Source: JAPPHA01 sp965242975
GTDB taxonomy: Bacteria; Pseudomonadota; Alphaproteobacteria; Rhodobacterales; Rhodobacteraceae
Direction: 5' to 3'
Assembly (NCBI GenBank): GCA_965242975.1
Contig: CBDETS010000007.1
Location: 620,001-684,000 of the forward strand
DNA length: 64,000 bases
Notes under the pieces: generated by a model
Seen by the model: only the letters and a program-made list of their open reading frames with translations
Database searches by the model: none
Told to the model about the DNA's origin: nothing
Shown here: positions 8,424 to 17,671 of the stretch, in pieces
Layout of the letters: every line of letters begins with the position of its first letter
How positions within the stretch are numbered: position 1 is the first letter of the stretch
Made by a program: the position numbers and the translations under genes

Positions 8424-9479
8424 ATGATCCCGATCGAAAAACTTGACCGAATCTCCGATCGGTTTGCGCTTCTCGAGGCCAGGATGGCCACTGGGCTCGA
8501 TCCGGACGAATACGCACGTTACGCGCGTGAGTATTCCGAACTCCGTGACGTCGTTGCCAAGATCGACGACTTTAGAACGGTCATGCGTGAAATCCGGGAA
8601 TCCGAGACCCTGCTGGATGATGCCGAAATGAAACAGTTGGCACAGGAGGAACTCACGCGCCTTCGGCAGGAATTCAGGCGGCTGGAGGAGGATCTTGAAC
8701 ACGCGCTTCAGCCAGGTTGTGAAGACGATTCAAAGTCGGTCGTACTTGAAATCCGGGCAGGGACAGGCGGAGACGAAGCCGCGCTCTTCGCTGCGGACCT
8801 CCTGAGAATGTACGCCAGGTTCGCCGAAAGGGAAAAATGGACCTTTGAGGTTGTCGAAAAGACCGTAACGGAGATCGGCGGTGTTCGCGATGTCACCGTT
8901 GTTATCGGCGGAAAGGGCGCCTTCGGGCGCATGAAGTTCGAGTCGGGAGTTCACAGGGTTCAGAGGATCCCGGTGACCGAGAGCCACCAGCGCATTCACA
9001 CGTCGGCGGCGACCGTCGCTGTCCTTCCGGTCGTCGATGACGTCGACATCACGATTGCCCCGGAAGACGTTCGAGTCGAAACGATGCGGGCTTCCGGCGC
9101 CGGCGGGCAACATGTCAACAAGACCGATTCGGCAGTCAGGATCACCCACATTCCGACCGGGATTTCGGCTGCGAGTTCGGAAAAGTCCCAGCATCGGAAC
9201 CGGGTTGAGGCGATGCGCATATTGCGCTCGCGGCTCTACGAACGCGAGCGACAGGCGCAGGCGGACGAGCGCGCGTTGAACCGCAAAGAGCAGGTTGGAA
9301 CCGGGGATCGCTCGGAGCGAATACGGACATATAATTTTCCGCAAGGCAGGTTGACGGATCACCGCATCAGGCTGACCCTCTACAAGCTGGACCAGATCCT
9401 CCAGGGGAATCTCGGCGATGTCGTCAATGCACTCGTTGCGGATGACCGGGCGAACCGGCTTTCCGGCTCCGGGACGTGA
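8424..9479 (+). CDS. prfA: Peptide chain release factor 1
   Basis: Class I release factor that reads UAA and UAG stop codons in the ribosomal A site and triggers peptide release. The 351 residues carry the N-terminal helical domain, the GGQ peptidyl-transferase motif in MRASGAGGQHVNKTDSAVR (glutamine near residue 229) and the typical SGIHRVQRIP-like segment SGVHRVQRIPVTES. Length is normal for RF1. The gene overlaps prmC by four bases (GTGA), so the methylase that modifies this GGQ glutamine is translationally coupled. Identification is secure. Confidence 0.97.
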   Translation: MIPIEKLDRISDRFALLEARMATGLDPDEYARYAREYSELRDVVAKIDDFRTVMREIRESETLLDDAEMKQLAQEELTRLRQEFRRLEEDLEHALQPGCEDDSKSVVLEIRAGTGGDEAALFAADLLRMYARFAEREKWTFEVVEKTVTEIGGVRDVTVVIGGKGAFGRMKFESGVHRVQRIPVTESHQRIHTSAATVAVLPVVDDVDITIAPEDVRVETMRASGAGGQHVNKTDSAVRITHIPTGISAASSEKSQHRNRVEAMRILRSRLYERERQAQADERALNRKEQVGTGDRSERIRTYNFPQGRLTDHRIRLTLYKLDQILQGNLGDVVNALVADDRANRLSGSGT

Positions 9480-10351
9480 GGACCGATACATCGCGGTCCC
9501 TGTTCGGGGAGGCCGTGAAAGCGCTGAAACCGGTTGTCGGAGACGATGCCCGAAACGACGCCCGGCTGCTCCTTGGGCATGTTCTTGCATGCGGAGACGA
9601 GGCGGGCGGGCGTCCGGACATTTCCGACGAAACCGTTGGCAATGAGATGGCGGACCGCTTTCGTGACCTCGTCCGCCAAAGACTGCAGCGAAAACCCGTG
9701 TCCCGCATCGTCGGGTACCGGCACTTCTGGAAGGGGTGGTTCCGCGTCACCGATGACGTTCTGGATCCGCGTCCGGAGACCGAACTGCTGGTGGAGACGG
9801 CTCTCCAGGGGCCGCCGTTCAAACGGGTTCTCGATCTTGGGACAGGGTCGGGATGTATCCTGGGCAGTCTGCTCTCGGAAAGGCCGGAGGCAAAGGGCGT
9901 CGGAGTTGACGTTTCACCAGGTGCCATCCGGGTGGCGTCTGAAAACCTTGCCGGGCTGGACGTGCAGAACCGGGCCGAGCTCTACGTCTCCGACTGGTTT
10001 TCCGCCGTCACCGGCCAGTTCGATCTCATTGTCAGCAACCCTCCGTACGTCGCAAGGAGTGAGGTTCCGTCCCTCGAACCGGAAGTGCGCCGGTGGGATC
10101 CTGCGAGGGCACTCCTGGGGGGGCATGACGGACTGGAGTGTTATCGGGAGATCGCTGCCGGCCTTGAGACCCACCTGAAGCGGGGCGGACGGGTTCTTCT
10201 CGAGGTCGGTGCCTCGCAGGCCCACCCGGTGTGCGCGATGTTTCGATCAGCATGTGACCTGGATTGTTGCGTCTTCAAGGATCTTGACCGGTTCGACCGC
10301 GTTGTCCGGCTCGAGCAGCGAAAACGGGGCCGAGCCGTGAAGTTTCCCTGA
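9476..10351 (+). CDS. prmC: PrmC, release factor glutamine methyltransferase
   Basis: SAM-dependent methylase that N5-methylates the glutamine of the GGQ motif in release factors. The 291 residues show the N-terminal helical cap, then RPETELLVE, the SAM-binding loop VLDLGTGSGCILGSLL and the catalytic NPPYV motif near residues 188-192. It starts at a GTG inside the prfA stop (GTGA overlap). Downstream is about 195 bp before the DUF4167 gene, so it probably ends this transcription unit. Identification is secure. Confidence 0.96.
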   Translation: MRTDTSRSLFGEAVKALKPVVGDDARNDARLLLGHVLACGDEAGGRPDISDETVGNEMADRFRDLVRQRLQRKPVSRIVGYRHFWKGWFRVTDDVLDPRPETELLVETALQGPPFKRVLDLGTGSGCILGSLLSERPEAKGVGVDVSPGAIRVASENLAGLDVQNRAELYVSDWFSAVTGQFDLIVSNPPYVARSEVPSLEPEVRRWDPARALLGGHDGLECYREIAAGLETHLKRGGRVLLEVGASQAHPVCAMFRSACDLDCCVFKDLDRFDRVVRLEQRKRGRAVKFP

Positions 10352-10546
10352 AAACGGCAGGATTTCGGTCTTTTTTGCCGGTGTATCGCCAAATTGTACT
10401 TGAAATTGTCTGAAATGCCAGTGTATCCCTTCCGTGATGATTGAGTCTCCGCTCTCATCACGCACGTGCCAACACGAAAGTTGAAGATTGTGGTCAAGGC
10501 ATGTGCTGCCCGGCCTCACGGCGAAAATTCAGGGTAATCACAATAC

Positions 10547-11131
10547 ATGAGACCATCCAATAAACCGCGTTCACGCGGGAAGTCCGGTAACAGGCGCAAC
10601 CACGTCGGTAGTATCCTCAATCGGGTTTTCGATTCTTCCGGGCCGGACGGAAAGGTCCGGGGAACGCCACAACAGATTATCGACAAGTACATCGCTCTCG
10701 CCAGGGACGCCCAGTTGGCTGGGGACAGGGTTGGAGCGGAGAACCACCTGCAGCACTCGGAGCACTATGCCCGGTTGCTTGGCGATGCCCAACGCGAGAT
10801 TGCGGGTCGCCGGGAGGCCCTGGAAAACAATCGGCAGGCGCAATCCGCCGCTCAAACGCAGGTGCGGGAACAGGTGGAACATCTCGAAGAACAGCCCGAT
10901 CTCGCGGTCGACTCGACCGACGAGCTTTTTCCGGCCAGGGCCGGAGGTAAACCCCTGGTACACGCGCCCGAGTCCGGGAAGTCCGAAAACCGGCGGCCCC
11001 GAAACCGGTCCGGCCGCCGGGGATCTGGCGGAAACCAGATCCTGCCTGTGGCGATGGACAACGATTCCGACTCCGTACTCGTCGTCTCCACGCCGGAGTC
11101 TGACGATTCGTCGGGAGATGCCGTGATCTGA
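10547..11131 (+). CDS. DUF4167 domain protein, basic RNA-binding-like
   Basis: Alphaproteobacterial protein of unknown biochemical role. The N-terminal 95 residues are the DUF4167 domain: a basic start (MRPSNKPRSRGKSGNRRNHV), RVFDSSGPDGKVRGTPQQII, then DKYIALARDAQLAGDRVGAE and NHLQHSEHYARLLGD, a helical repeat-like region. The remainder is low-complexity, charged and probably disordered. Its position after prmC is conserved in many alphaproteobacteria. The basic head and RG-rich composition suggest nucleic-acid binding, which is inference only. It converges with rsmA. Confidence 0.85.
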   Translation: MRPSNKPRSRGKSGNRRNHVGSILNRVFDSSGPDGKVRGTPQQIIDKYIALARDAQLAGDRVGAENHLQHSEHYARLLGDAQREIAGRREALENNRQAQSAAQTQVREQVEHLEEQPDLAVDSTDELFPARAGGKPLVHAPESGKSENRRPRNRSGRRGSGGNQILPVAMDNDSDSVLVVSTPESDDSSGDAVI

Positions 11132-11142
11132 CGCGCGATGGC

Positions 11143-11156
11143 TGTCCGATCGGACA
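11143..11156. terminator. Short palindrome between convergent DUF4167 and rsmA
   Basis: TGTCCGATCGGACA is a perfect 14-bp palindrome in the 34-bp gap between two convergent stop codons, followed by AAAACA. It could act as a weak bidirectional terminator, but as a hairpin its loop would be very small, and no long T run follows on either strand. Confidence 0.3.
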
Positions 11157-11165
11157 AAACAGGCG

Positions 11166-12035
11166 TCAGGCTTTGCAACCGTATTCCTGAACGGCTCTGC
11201 TGATCGAGCAGAAATCGCCGATTGAAAGCTGTTCTGCGCGGGATTCAGGTGAAATCCCGATCATTTCGAGCGTCTCGCCGATGTCCGGAACAAGCGGTCT
11301 CAGGCTGCGGCGAAGCATCTTTCTGCGTTGACCGAATGCCATGCGAGTGACACGCGACAGAATCTGGCTGTCAGCGGATTCGGGCGATTGCCTTCGTTCC
11401 AGGTGAACAACGGCAGACGTCACCTTGGGCGCCGGTGTGAACGCCTCGGGTGGAATCTCGAACAGGAGGCGCGTGTGACATCGCCATTGAGCGAGGACCG
11501 AAAGCCGGCCGAATTGCCGCTGACCCGGCAAAGCGACAATTCGATGCGCGACTTCCCTTTGGAACATGAGTGTCATCGATTGCCAAAAGGGTGGCCAGGT
11601 CCTGGCCATCGTCCAGTCGACCAAGAGCCGGGTACCGACGTTGTACGGAAGATTGGCGACGATCCGCGCGGGAGGGTTGACTTCAGCCGCGGCGTCGATG
11701 TGTCTTGCGTCGCCCGGAACGACCTTGAGGCGGTTCGGAAATCGTCGGGCAATGTCCTCGAGGGCCGGAAGACAGGTTGCGTCCGTCTCGACGGCAACGA
11801 CCCGGCGGGCACCCTCGGCGAGCAGCGCCCGGGTAAGGCCACCGGGTCCCGGGCCGATTTCAACCACGTCGCATGACGTCAGATCACCGGCACTCCGGGC
11901 GATTTTTCTGGTCAGGTTGAAGTCATTCAGGAAGTTCTGACCCAGGGTTTTCCTTGCCCGAATCCCGTGCTCGGAGATCACCTCCCGAATCGGTGGCAAC
12001 CCGTCATGCATCGCGCAGTTCGGATCATCTGCCAC
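11166..12035 (-). CDS. rsmA: RsmA/KsgA, 16S rRNA dimethyladenosine transferase
   Basis: Methylates two adjacent adenosines near the 3' end of 16S rRNA (A1518 and A1519 in E. coli numbering) late in 30S assembly. The 289 residues show RKTLGQNFLNDFNLTRKIA, the SAM loop VVEIGPGPGGLTRALL, and the catalytic NLPYNVGTRLL motif. The last gene of the envelope operon, it overlaps the end of pdxA by 11 bases, as pdxA-rsmA pairs often do. A second in-frame ATG eight codons later is an alternative start. Confidence 0.95.
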   Translation of the reverse strand: MADDPNCAMHDGLPPIREVISEHGIRARKTLGQNFLNDFNLTRKIARSAGDLTSCDVVEIGPGPGGLTRALLAEGARRVVAVETDATCLPALEDIARRFPNRLKVVPGDARHIDAAAEVNPPARIVANLPYNVGTRLLVDWTMARTWPPFWQSMTLMFQREVAHRIVALPGQRQFGRLSVLAQWRCHTRLLFEIPPEAFTPAPKVTSAVVHLERRQSPESADSQILSRVTRMAFGQRRKMLRRSLRPLVPDIGETLEMIGISPESRAEQLSIGDFCSISRAVQEYGCKA

Positions 12036-13011
12036 GATTGGCCGCCAACTGCCGTGCCAGCGTCAGGGCTTCGATCAGGCTGCGTTCGTTTGCGCGGTTT
12101 TCCCCGGCAATGTCGAATGCGGTGCCGTGACCCGGCGACGTCCTGACGAACGGCAGTCCAAGGGTGACATTGACCGCACGCGGCATTCCGATCGTCTTGA
12201 TCGGGATCAGCGCCTGGTCGTGGTACATGCAGACCGCGACGTCATACGATTCCCTGGCCTCCGCGTGAAACATTGAATCCGCTGGCAGCGGGCCGCGAAT
12301 CGCCATCCCTTCACCCGCGAGCCGGTTGACGATCGGCCGAATGAGGTGGATGTCCTCCTCGCCCATCAGGCCGTTCTCGCCGGCGTGAGGATTCAAGCCG
12401 GCTACGGCTATCCTTGGCGATTCGATCCGGAAGTCTGATCTGAGCGCCCGGTCGGATACGCGGATAGCGTGTTCGATTCTCTCGCCGGTCAGTTTTTCGG
12501 GGACGTTCCGGAGCGAGACATGGACCGTTACCGGCACAACCCGAAAATTCCCGTTGCAGAGCATCATGATTCCCGACTCCGTGCCGGAAAGAGCCGAGAG
12601 GAATTCGGTTTGTCCGGGAAACCGGAAACCTGCACCGGACGTGAGGACGATCTTGCTGACCGGGTTTGTGCACACGGCGGCGACCTCTCCGGCCCGCCAG
12701 CACGCAACCGCCATGCGAATCGTGTCCAGGACATTTTCGGCGTTTCCTGCGTCGGGTGATCCCGGGACCGCCCTGTTGGGAAACGCGACGGGAAGCACAG
12801 GCACGCCCTCGGAAAAAACCTCGGGTGCCGCATCCGCCGACTTGACCGTGACCATGGGCAGTTCGAGCGACCGTCCCATGTCCGCGGCGTGGTCCGGATC
12901 GCAGATCAGGACGAACGGATCATGAGGCGGAAGGTGGGTCCACGCCTTGAATGAAATCTCCAAGCCGATACCAGCCGGGTCGCCGGAAGTCAGGGCGACA
13001 ACGCGCGTCAT
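12025..13011 (-). CDS. pdxA: PdxA, 4-hydroxythreonine-4-phosphate dehydrogenase
   Basis: NAD-dependent enzyme of the deoxyxylulose-5-phosphate-dependent route to pyridoxal phosphate. The 328 residues begin MTRVVALTSGDPAGIGLEIS and include the metal-site segment GLNPHAGENGLMGEED and the C-terminal CMYHDQALIPIKTIG and VRTSPGHGTAFDIAG. The ATG overlaps the surA stop (ATGA), which fixes the start although the frame is open for 44 more codons. It lies in the classic surA-pdxA-rsmA order. Identification is secure. Confidence 0.96.
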   Translation of the reverse strand: MTRVVALTSGDPAGIGLEISFKAWTHLPPHDPFVLICDPDHAADMGRSLELPMVTVKSADAAPEVFSEGVPVLPVAFPNRAVPGSPDAGNAENVLDTIRMAVACWRAGEVAAVCTNPVSKIVLTSGAGFRFPGQTEFLSALSGTESGIMMLCNGNFRVVPVTVHVSLRNVPEKLTGERIEHAIRVSDRALRSDFRIESPRIAVAGLNPHAGENGLMGEEDIHLIRPIVNRLAGEGMAIRGPLPADSMFHAEARESYDVAVCMYHDQALIPIKTIGMPRAVNVTLGLPFVRTSPGHGTAFDIAGENRANERSLIEALTLARQLAANRGR

Positions 13012-14252
13012 CTGTATTCGATAAAGGCTTCGCTTCGAAGGCGGCTCAGATAGCTTTCGCCAAATCCGGAAAGTCGTTGCAGGTAAAGCGAATCGCGAAT
13101 CTTGTTCCGGGATTCGACCGAACCCTGTTCCGACCGGTTGCACACCATGATGACAGATCGATCTCCCGACACGCCGTCAAGAATCGAAGCCTCGCCAAGG
13201 TCGAGACGGGAAATGGTTTGCATGAGGAGTTCCCGGGTTTCGTCACCCGTTGTCCTCGGTTCGACATCGGTTTCCGGATCCAGTTCAAGCGTTGAAACCT
13301 GAAGGTCTGCACAAGTCTCCGACTCGTCGATCAATGTTCCGATCACGTCCTCTGACCAGCCGTCGGGCACCGGAATTTCCAGATAGGAAACTGTCGTCGG
13401 CTTTCGCTCGACAGGCTGTCCCCCCCTTGTGCCACGGAGAAGAAACAGCCCGAATACGTTGTCTTCGATTTGAATCGGACCCGAGATCTGTCCGTTTTTC
13501 ATGGCGAGAACCCGCGTCAGGACCTGGGGTGGAATGTTCTGGACGCTCAACCAGTCGAGGCGTCCGCCGTCCTGGCGCGACGGCGAGTTGGAAAACCGTA
13601 TAGCGGCCGCCGCGAATTCGTCCTCATCGTCGATGATCTCGTAAAGCTGCCAGGCGATCGATTCGGTTCGTTCGATACCCCGTTCATCAGCAACGAGGAT
13701 GATTTCCGACAAAAGGACCATCTGCTCACTTTCCTCGGAAGTCAGGGACATTGCCGCATCGACCTCATGCTCCGAGATCCTGGCCGTATTCCCGTATTTC
13801 GCGTGAACGACCCGTTCCCAGCTCATCGCCGCGCGAACGAAGTCCCTGACGGTTTCGGGATCGACGCCAAACCTGCTTACGTAGGCATTGAGTTCGTCGG
13901 TCGTGAGGTCTTCCCGCCCCGCAAGGTTGGATACGCCAACATCGACCGCTGCTTCGTCGACAGGCAGTCCGAACCGTTCGGCAGCAGACAATCGGACCCG
14001 GTCGTCGATCAGATCCTTGAGAGCCCGTTCCTCGACATCCTCCTCGATCCCGAATGCTCTCAGAAGCGACGTGCGTTGGGAGACTTCGTAGTGGGTAATC
14101 GCCCGATCATTGACGACGACGACGATCTCGAACGGATTGCTTGCGGCGTTCGCAGGCGCGAACACGGGTACGAAGGGGAAAACGCCTGCGGGCCCGTTCA
14201 GGAACACCAACCCCAGTGCAAACACGACCATTCGTGGCAGCGTTGCGGTCAT
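13008..14252 (-). CDS. surA: SurA-like periplasmic peptidyl-prolyl isomerase/chaperone
   Basis: Periplasmic chaperone that escorts outer-membrane proteins, including LptD, to the BAM complex. From the chosen ATG the 414 residues begin with a signal peptide (MTATLPRMVVFALGLVFLNG) and then the SurA N-domain (VVNDRAITHYEVSQRTSLL). A single parvulin-like domain follows (SNSPSRQDGGRLDWLSVQNI, then PPQVLTRVLAMKNGQISGPI). The ATG has GGAG nine bases upstream; a GTG 25 codons earlier would overlap lptD and run through an 18-bp tandem repeat. Context between lptD and pdxA is the conserved one. The protein is poorly conserved outside the core. Confidence 0.9.
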   Translation of the reverse strand: MTATLPRMVVFALGLVFLNGPAGVFPFVPVFAPANAASNPFEIVVVVNDRAITHYEVSQRTSLLRAFGIEEDVEERALKDLIDDRVRLSAAERFGLPVDEAAVDVGVSNLAGREDLTTDELNAYVSRFGVDPETVRDFVRAAMSWERVVHAKYGNTARISEHEVDAAMSLTSEESEQMVLLSEIILVADERGIERTESIAWQLYEIIDDEDEFAAAAIRFSNSPSRQDGGRLDWLSVQNIPPQVLTRVLAMKNGQISGPIQIEDNVFGLFLLRGTRGGQPVERKPTTVSYLEIPVPDGWSEDVIGTLIDESETCADLQVSTLELDPETDVEPRTTGDETRELLMQTISRLDLGEASILDGVSGDRSVIMVCNRSEQGSVESRNKIRDSLYLQRLSGFGESYLSRLRSEAFIEYR

Positions 14253-14255
14253 GAA

Positions 14256-14291
14256 GCCGCGCTCCGGCAAAGAGCCGCGCTCCGGCAAAGA
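14256..14291. repeat. Two tandem copies of an 18-bp unit at the surA start
   Basis: Two exact copies of GCCGCGCTCCGGCAAAGA lie head to tail between the lptD stop and the surA ATG. The duplication puts two GGAG-like elements upstream of surA on the minus strand, so it could tune translation. In the longer possible surA frame it would encode a repeated SLPERG. Confidence 0.9.
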
Positions 14292-14307
14292 TCGGCGTGC
14301 ATCGGTA

Positions 14308-16566
14308 TCAGGGTAAGACACGATCACTGGCTCCGCAACGATTTCGAGAGTATCCGGAATCGGAAATGGTTCCGCTCAATCCCAGCAACTCGATGGTCAA
14401 GCCGATTTGGCGGTCAGGCACCACGATACCAGTTCCGGCGGCGTCAAGCGAGAAGAAAAAGTCGATGATCGTACACTCGTTACGAATTGTGAAGCCGATG
14501 TCAGCCTCTGTCGTCTTATGGCTCTCCAGATTTCGGCGCAGGGATCCACGAAGTTGGGCAGCGTCTGAAATGTTGTGCCGGGCGCTGAGAATGAGTTCCT
14601 GAGACGGCTGGATTCCTTTCGTCACTTCAATGTCCGCCAAACTGACATAGCTCAAACCGAGTTCGTATCTCCCGTGGCGATAGCTCACTTCCTGTTCGAA
14701 TTTCGAGAACCTGAGATCGCTGTCGAAAACTCCGAGAGTCGTCAGGTCAAGCATGTCTCGAAGAGACATGTTGACGGAAACGACGTAATCGGAAGACCTT
14801 CCCGAGAGACCTGTTTCGCCGGGGAACTGCCCGAGGTCGCGGTTGCGAAATACCTGGCCGATGGTCGCGTCAACGCTGAACCCCGAGTCGCCTGCGATAC
14901 CGTAGCTGGCACCGACATTGGCGGTGATTCCCCGTTCCCTTCGATCGTACCCGGGAAATCGATTGAACGAAAAGAGATTGGCCGCTTCGAATTCGACCAG
15001 GTGGCTGTCTTTGTTCGGGACGTCGTTGACCCGGTCCGGTCGCCCGACGATTTGAATGATCGGCTCAAGGCGGTGCTGGACTCCGGGACGGGTTGTCTTG
15101 CCGAGCGGCCAACGCAGGTCAAGCGCGACAACGGGGTCCACCGATCCGGCCGAACCACTGCCGAGATCAGGATACTTGTCGAAACTGTATCGAAGACCGA
15201 CGACTTCGCCGAAAATGCCGAGCTGGACGCCGCGCCAGATCTGCCAACTGTTTTTCCAATCCACATGTGCGCCGAATCTGAACAAGCGGTTTCCGCGATT
15301 TCTCGTGAGGTGAACCGCATGAACACGGAAACCGACGGTGCCGAGGTTCCCGGACGGTCTCAAGACATGGCGGTAGTGGAGTTCCGGCAATACGAGCGGA
15401 ATCTGCTGGTCGACTTCGTTCATGCGCAGGCTCTGGACCAACGACGCTCCGAAACCGAGGTGGGAATCGGCGCGGGTTCGCTCGACGTCGATTTCCGAAA
15501 CAAGCCGGTCCGTCTTGTCATAACCGTAAAGCGCGGTGAAACTCTTGTTCGAGGCGAGCGACGCGTCGAACTCGAGATGAAAGTCCCTGGGCAATTCAAA
15601 CTGCCCGCGTCCGGCAAAGTAGCTGGCCAGGCGGTCGTTGCCGATACCACCTGCGAGAAGAAAAGCACCGTCAATCTGGATGTGCCCGGATCTGAAATTT
15701 CTTCGGTACTCCGTTTCGAGAACTGCGCCTCCTTCAGTGGTGACGAACGGAGTGAGGGTGGCGTCGTCGTGATCCGACCTGGCGACGTAGAACGGGAGCT
15801 TGAAGCCGGTCCCGAGGACGGTCGACGTAATGACCGTTGGAACCAGGAATCCCGACGCACGATCAACATCGGGTCCGGGGATTCGCAGGGATGGCACGTG
15901 GAGCACGGGAATTCCCGCGACCTCCAGGACCGCGTTTTCAAAATAGATCCTTTGCTCCTGCTCGTCATAGAGAACTTTTTCCGCCCGGACCTGCCAGTCC
16001 GGGGTCTCGCCGGTGCGGCAGATTCGGCAGGAGCTTGCGACCGCATTTGTCAGGATCCTGTATCGGCCCTGGCTCAGGTGCATGCTGTTTGCCGCAAGTT
16101 GCAGTTGCCGCTCGGTGAGAATCTGGACGCTGCGAACGATTCCGTCTTCCAGGTCGTCCGAAAGCCGTGCGAGTTCGGCGACCGCGATGCCGTCTTCCGT
16201 AACCAGGACCAGTGGTTGGTCGACCGACAGGCGTTTCGTGAGCTGGTTGTAGGTCAGTTTTTCCGTTCTGATGATCTGGTCACGGTGGTGAATTGTCACA
16301 CCTTCCGATGCGACCAATGTTTCGGAACCCGCGAGTACCTCGATCTTCCCCGCGACGATGGAGACCGGGGCGTCGGGGGGTTGCTGGGCAACCGCCGTCC
16401 GGTCGACGAGAAGAACGGCCCCGAGGATCAGAAGGGTCGCGATTGCAAGTCGGCCGCATCCCGAGAGAACGGGTCGAAGGACGCCGCACACCGGGGATTC
16501 CCCCGCCTCGCGCGGCCGGTGTTTCCGTGTCTGTGACTCCGGTATCATCTGGCAGCGCCTAGCCAT
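14308..16566 (-). CDS. lptD: LptD, LPS-assembly outer-membrane protein
   Basis: Beta-barrel protein that, with the plug lipoprotein LptE, inserts lipopolysaccharide into the outer leaflet. The 752 residues have an N-terminal basic and hydrophobic signal region (LAIATLLILGAVLLVDRTAV), an OstA/LptA-like jellyroll (ASEGVTIHHRDQIIRTEKLT, and YFENAVLEVAGIPVLHVPSL), and a long C-terminal barrel domain (ASGFLVPTVITSTVLGTGFK). The first ATG overlaps the lptG stop by eight bases; a second in-frame ATG six codons later is possible. The large plus-strand frame opposite it is a shadow. Context with lptF, lptG and surA supports the call. Confidence 0.94.
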   Translation of the reverse strand: MARRCQMIPESQTRKHRPREAGESPVCGVLRPVLSGCGRLAIATLLILGAVLLVDRTAVAQQPPDAPVSIVAGKIEVLAGSETLVASEGVTIHHRDQIIRTEKLTYNQLTKRLSVDQPLVLVTEDGIAVAELARLSDDLEDGIVRSVQILTERQLQLAANSMHLSQGRYRILTNAVASSCRICRTGETPDWQVRAEKVLYDEQEQRIYFENAVLEVAGIPVLHVPSLRIPGPDVDRASGFLVPTVITSTVLGTGFKLPFYVARSDHDDATLTPFVTTEGGAVLETEYRRNFRSGHIQIDGAFLLAGGIGNDRLASYFAGRGQFELPRDFHLEFDASLASNKSFTALYGYDKTDRLVSEIDVERTRADSHLGFGASLVQSLRMNEVDQQIPLVLPELHYRHVLRPSGNLGTVGFRVHAVHLTRNRGNRLFRFGAHVDWKNSWQIWRGVQLGIFGEVVGLRYSFDKYPDLGSGSAGSVDPVVALDLRWPLGKTTRPGVQHRLEPIIQIVGRPDRVNDVPNKDSHLVEFEAANLFSFNRFPGYDRRERGITANVGASYGIAGDSGFSVDATIGQVFRNRDLGQFPGETGLSGRSSDYVVSVNMSLRDMLDLTTLGVFDSDLRFSKFEQEVSYRHGRYELGLSYVSLADIEVTKGIQPSQELILSARHNISDAAQLRGSLRRNLESHKTTEADIGFTIRNECTIIDFFFSLDAAGTGIVVPDRQIGLTIELLGLSGTISDSGYSRNRCGASDRVLP

Positions 16567-17671
16567 CTTCCTGAAAAAGGACCAGGGAGAGCCCGAGCAT
16601 CGAGGCTGAAAGCGGCAGGAACCAGGCGGCGACCGTGACCTGAAGCTCGCCCGCTATGCCGAGAAACCTTGTCAGTTCGAGAAAGAAGCTCATCACGACA
16701 CCGGAAAGCAGGGCAAAGAATGCTCTTCTGCCGAAGTGCCGGCGGCGCACGACCCCGAGTACGAAAGCCGAGCCGATGATGAAGGTGGCGGCAAGGAGCA
16801 TCGGCCGTGCCAACTCGAGATGAAAGTGCAGCCTGTACGCCAGCGACGAGAAGCCCGCACGGTCAACCGAGTGGACCAACCGGGGGATATTCCAGACGTG
16901 CACCACTTCGGGAACCGGGTTTCCGAACCGAACCCGGTCACCGGTAATCGTGGTCGGCAGGGTCTGGGACCTTGCGGTCTCGGCCGACAACTCGGCATAC
17001 GGAATGGCCGGATCGATGATCCACGTCTTTGTCGCGCTCAGATTCAGTTGTCCTTCTTCGCTCCGGTCCAGGCTGGCGGTTTCGGCGTGGGTCGTCCGAA
17101 CCGCGCGGCCCTCCGAATCGAATGCGAATACCATGACGTCACTGAGTTCGGTACCTGCTTCGGAGGCACGTCGGGCGTTCAGGACTTCATGGCCGCCCGG
17201 CCGAGGTTGCCTCAGCCAGATGCCGGAGAGATTCTTCGAAGGAAGGGCGTCGCCGACGTCTTCGATGCTGTTCGTCCCCGACATGGTCCGCTTGCCGGAA
17301 ATCGACGCGATCATCGGATTCAGGAACAGCGTTCCGCACAAGCCGACAAGCACCACGCAGGCGATCGGCGCGGCGAGGCAACCGAGAGCCGACATTCCCG
17401 CTGCCCTGGACGCAACAAACTGATTGGAGTTCGTCATTCGACCACAGTACCAGATCGAGGAAACCGTGACGATGATCAGCATGGACTCCGAGACGAGGTC
17501 CGGCGTCTTGTTGGCGGCCGATGTCAACGCGAACACGATGATCGAGGATTCCGCTCCGGACTTGCGCAGGCTCTCGAGCGCGACAAAGACGAACACGAGC
17601 GTCGATGCAAACAAGACAACGCGTACCAGCACGGTCATGTACTGTCGTGCAAAATACAGATGCAGGGTCAT
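16559..17671 (-). CDS. lptG: LptG, LPS export ABC transporter permease
   Basis: Inner-membrane half of the LptB2FG extractor that lifts LPS onto the LptC-LptA bridge. The 370 residues start MTLHLYFARQYMTVLVRVV, then a first membrane helix, a periplasmic beta-jellyroll middle (KTWIIDPAIPYAELSAETA), and three or more C-terminal helices (RPMLLAATFIIGSAFVLG, FFALLSGVVMSFFLELTRF). The ATG overlaps the lptF stop (ATGA). YjgP/YjgQ family membership is clear; the assignment as LptG rather than LptF rests on gene order. Confidence 0.92.
   Translation of the reverse strand: MTLHLYFARQYMTVLVRVVLFASTLVFVFVALESLRKSGAESSIIVFALTSAANKTPDLVSESMLIIVTVSSIWYCGRMTNSNQFVASRAAGMSALGCLAAPIACVVLVGLCGTLFLNPMIASISGKRTMSGTNSIEDVGDALPSKNLSGIWLRQPRPGGHEVLNARRASEAGTELSDVMVFAFDSEGRAVRTTHAETASLDRSEEGQLNLSATKTWIIDPAIPYAELSAETARSQTLPTTITGDRVRFGNPVPEVVHVWNIPRLVHSVDRAGFSSLAYRLHFHLELARPMLLAATFIIGSAFVLGVVRRRHFGRRAFFALLSGVVMSFFLELTRFLGIAGELQVTVAAWFLPLSASMLGLSLVLFQEDG

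Noticed and set aside
14575..16536. Long plus-strand open frame of 653 codons
   Set aside because: Antisense to lptD over its whole length; no domain, and lptD has clear family motifs and operon context.
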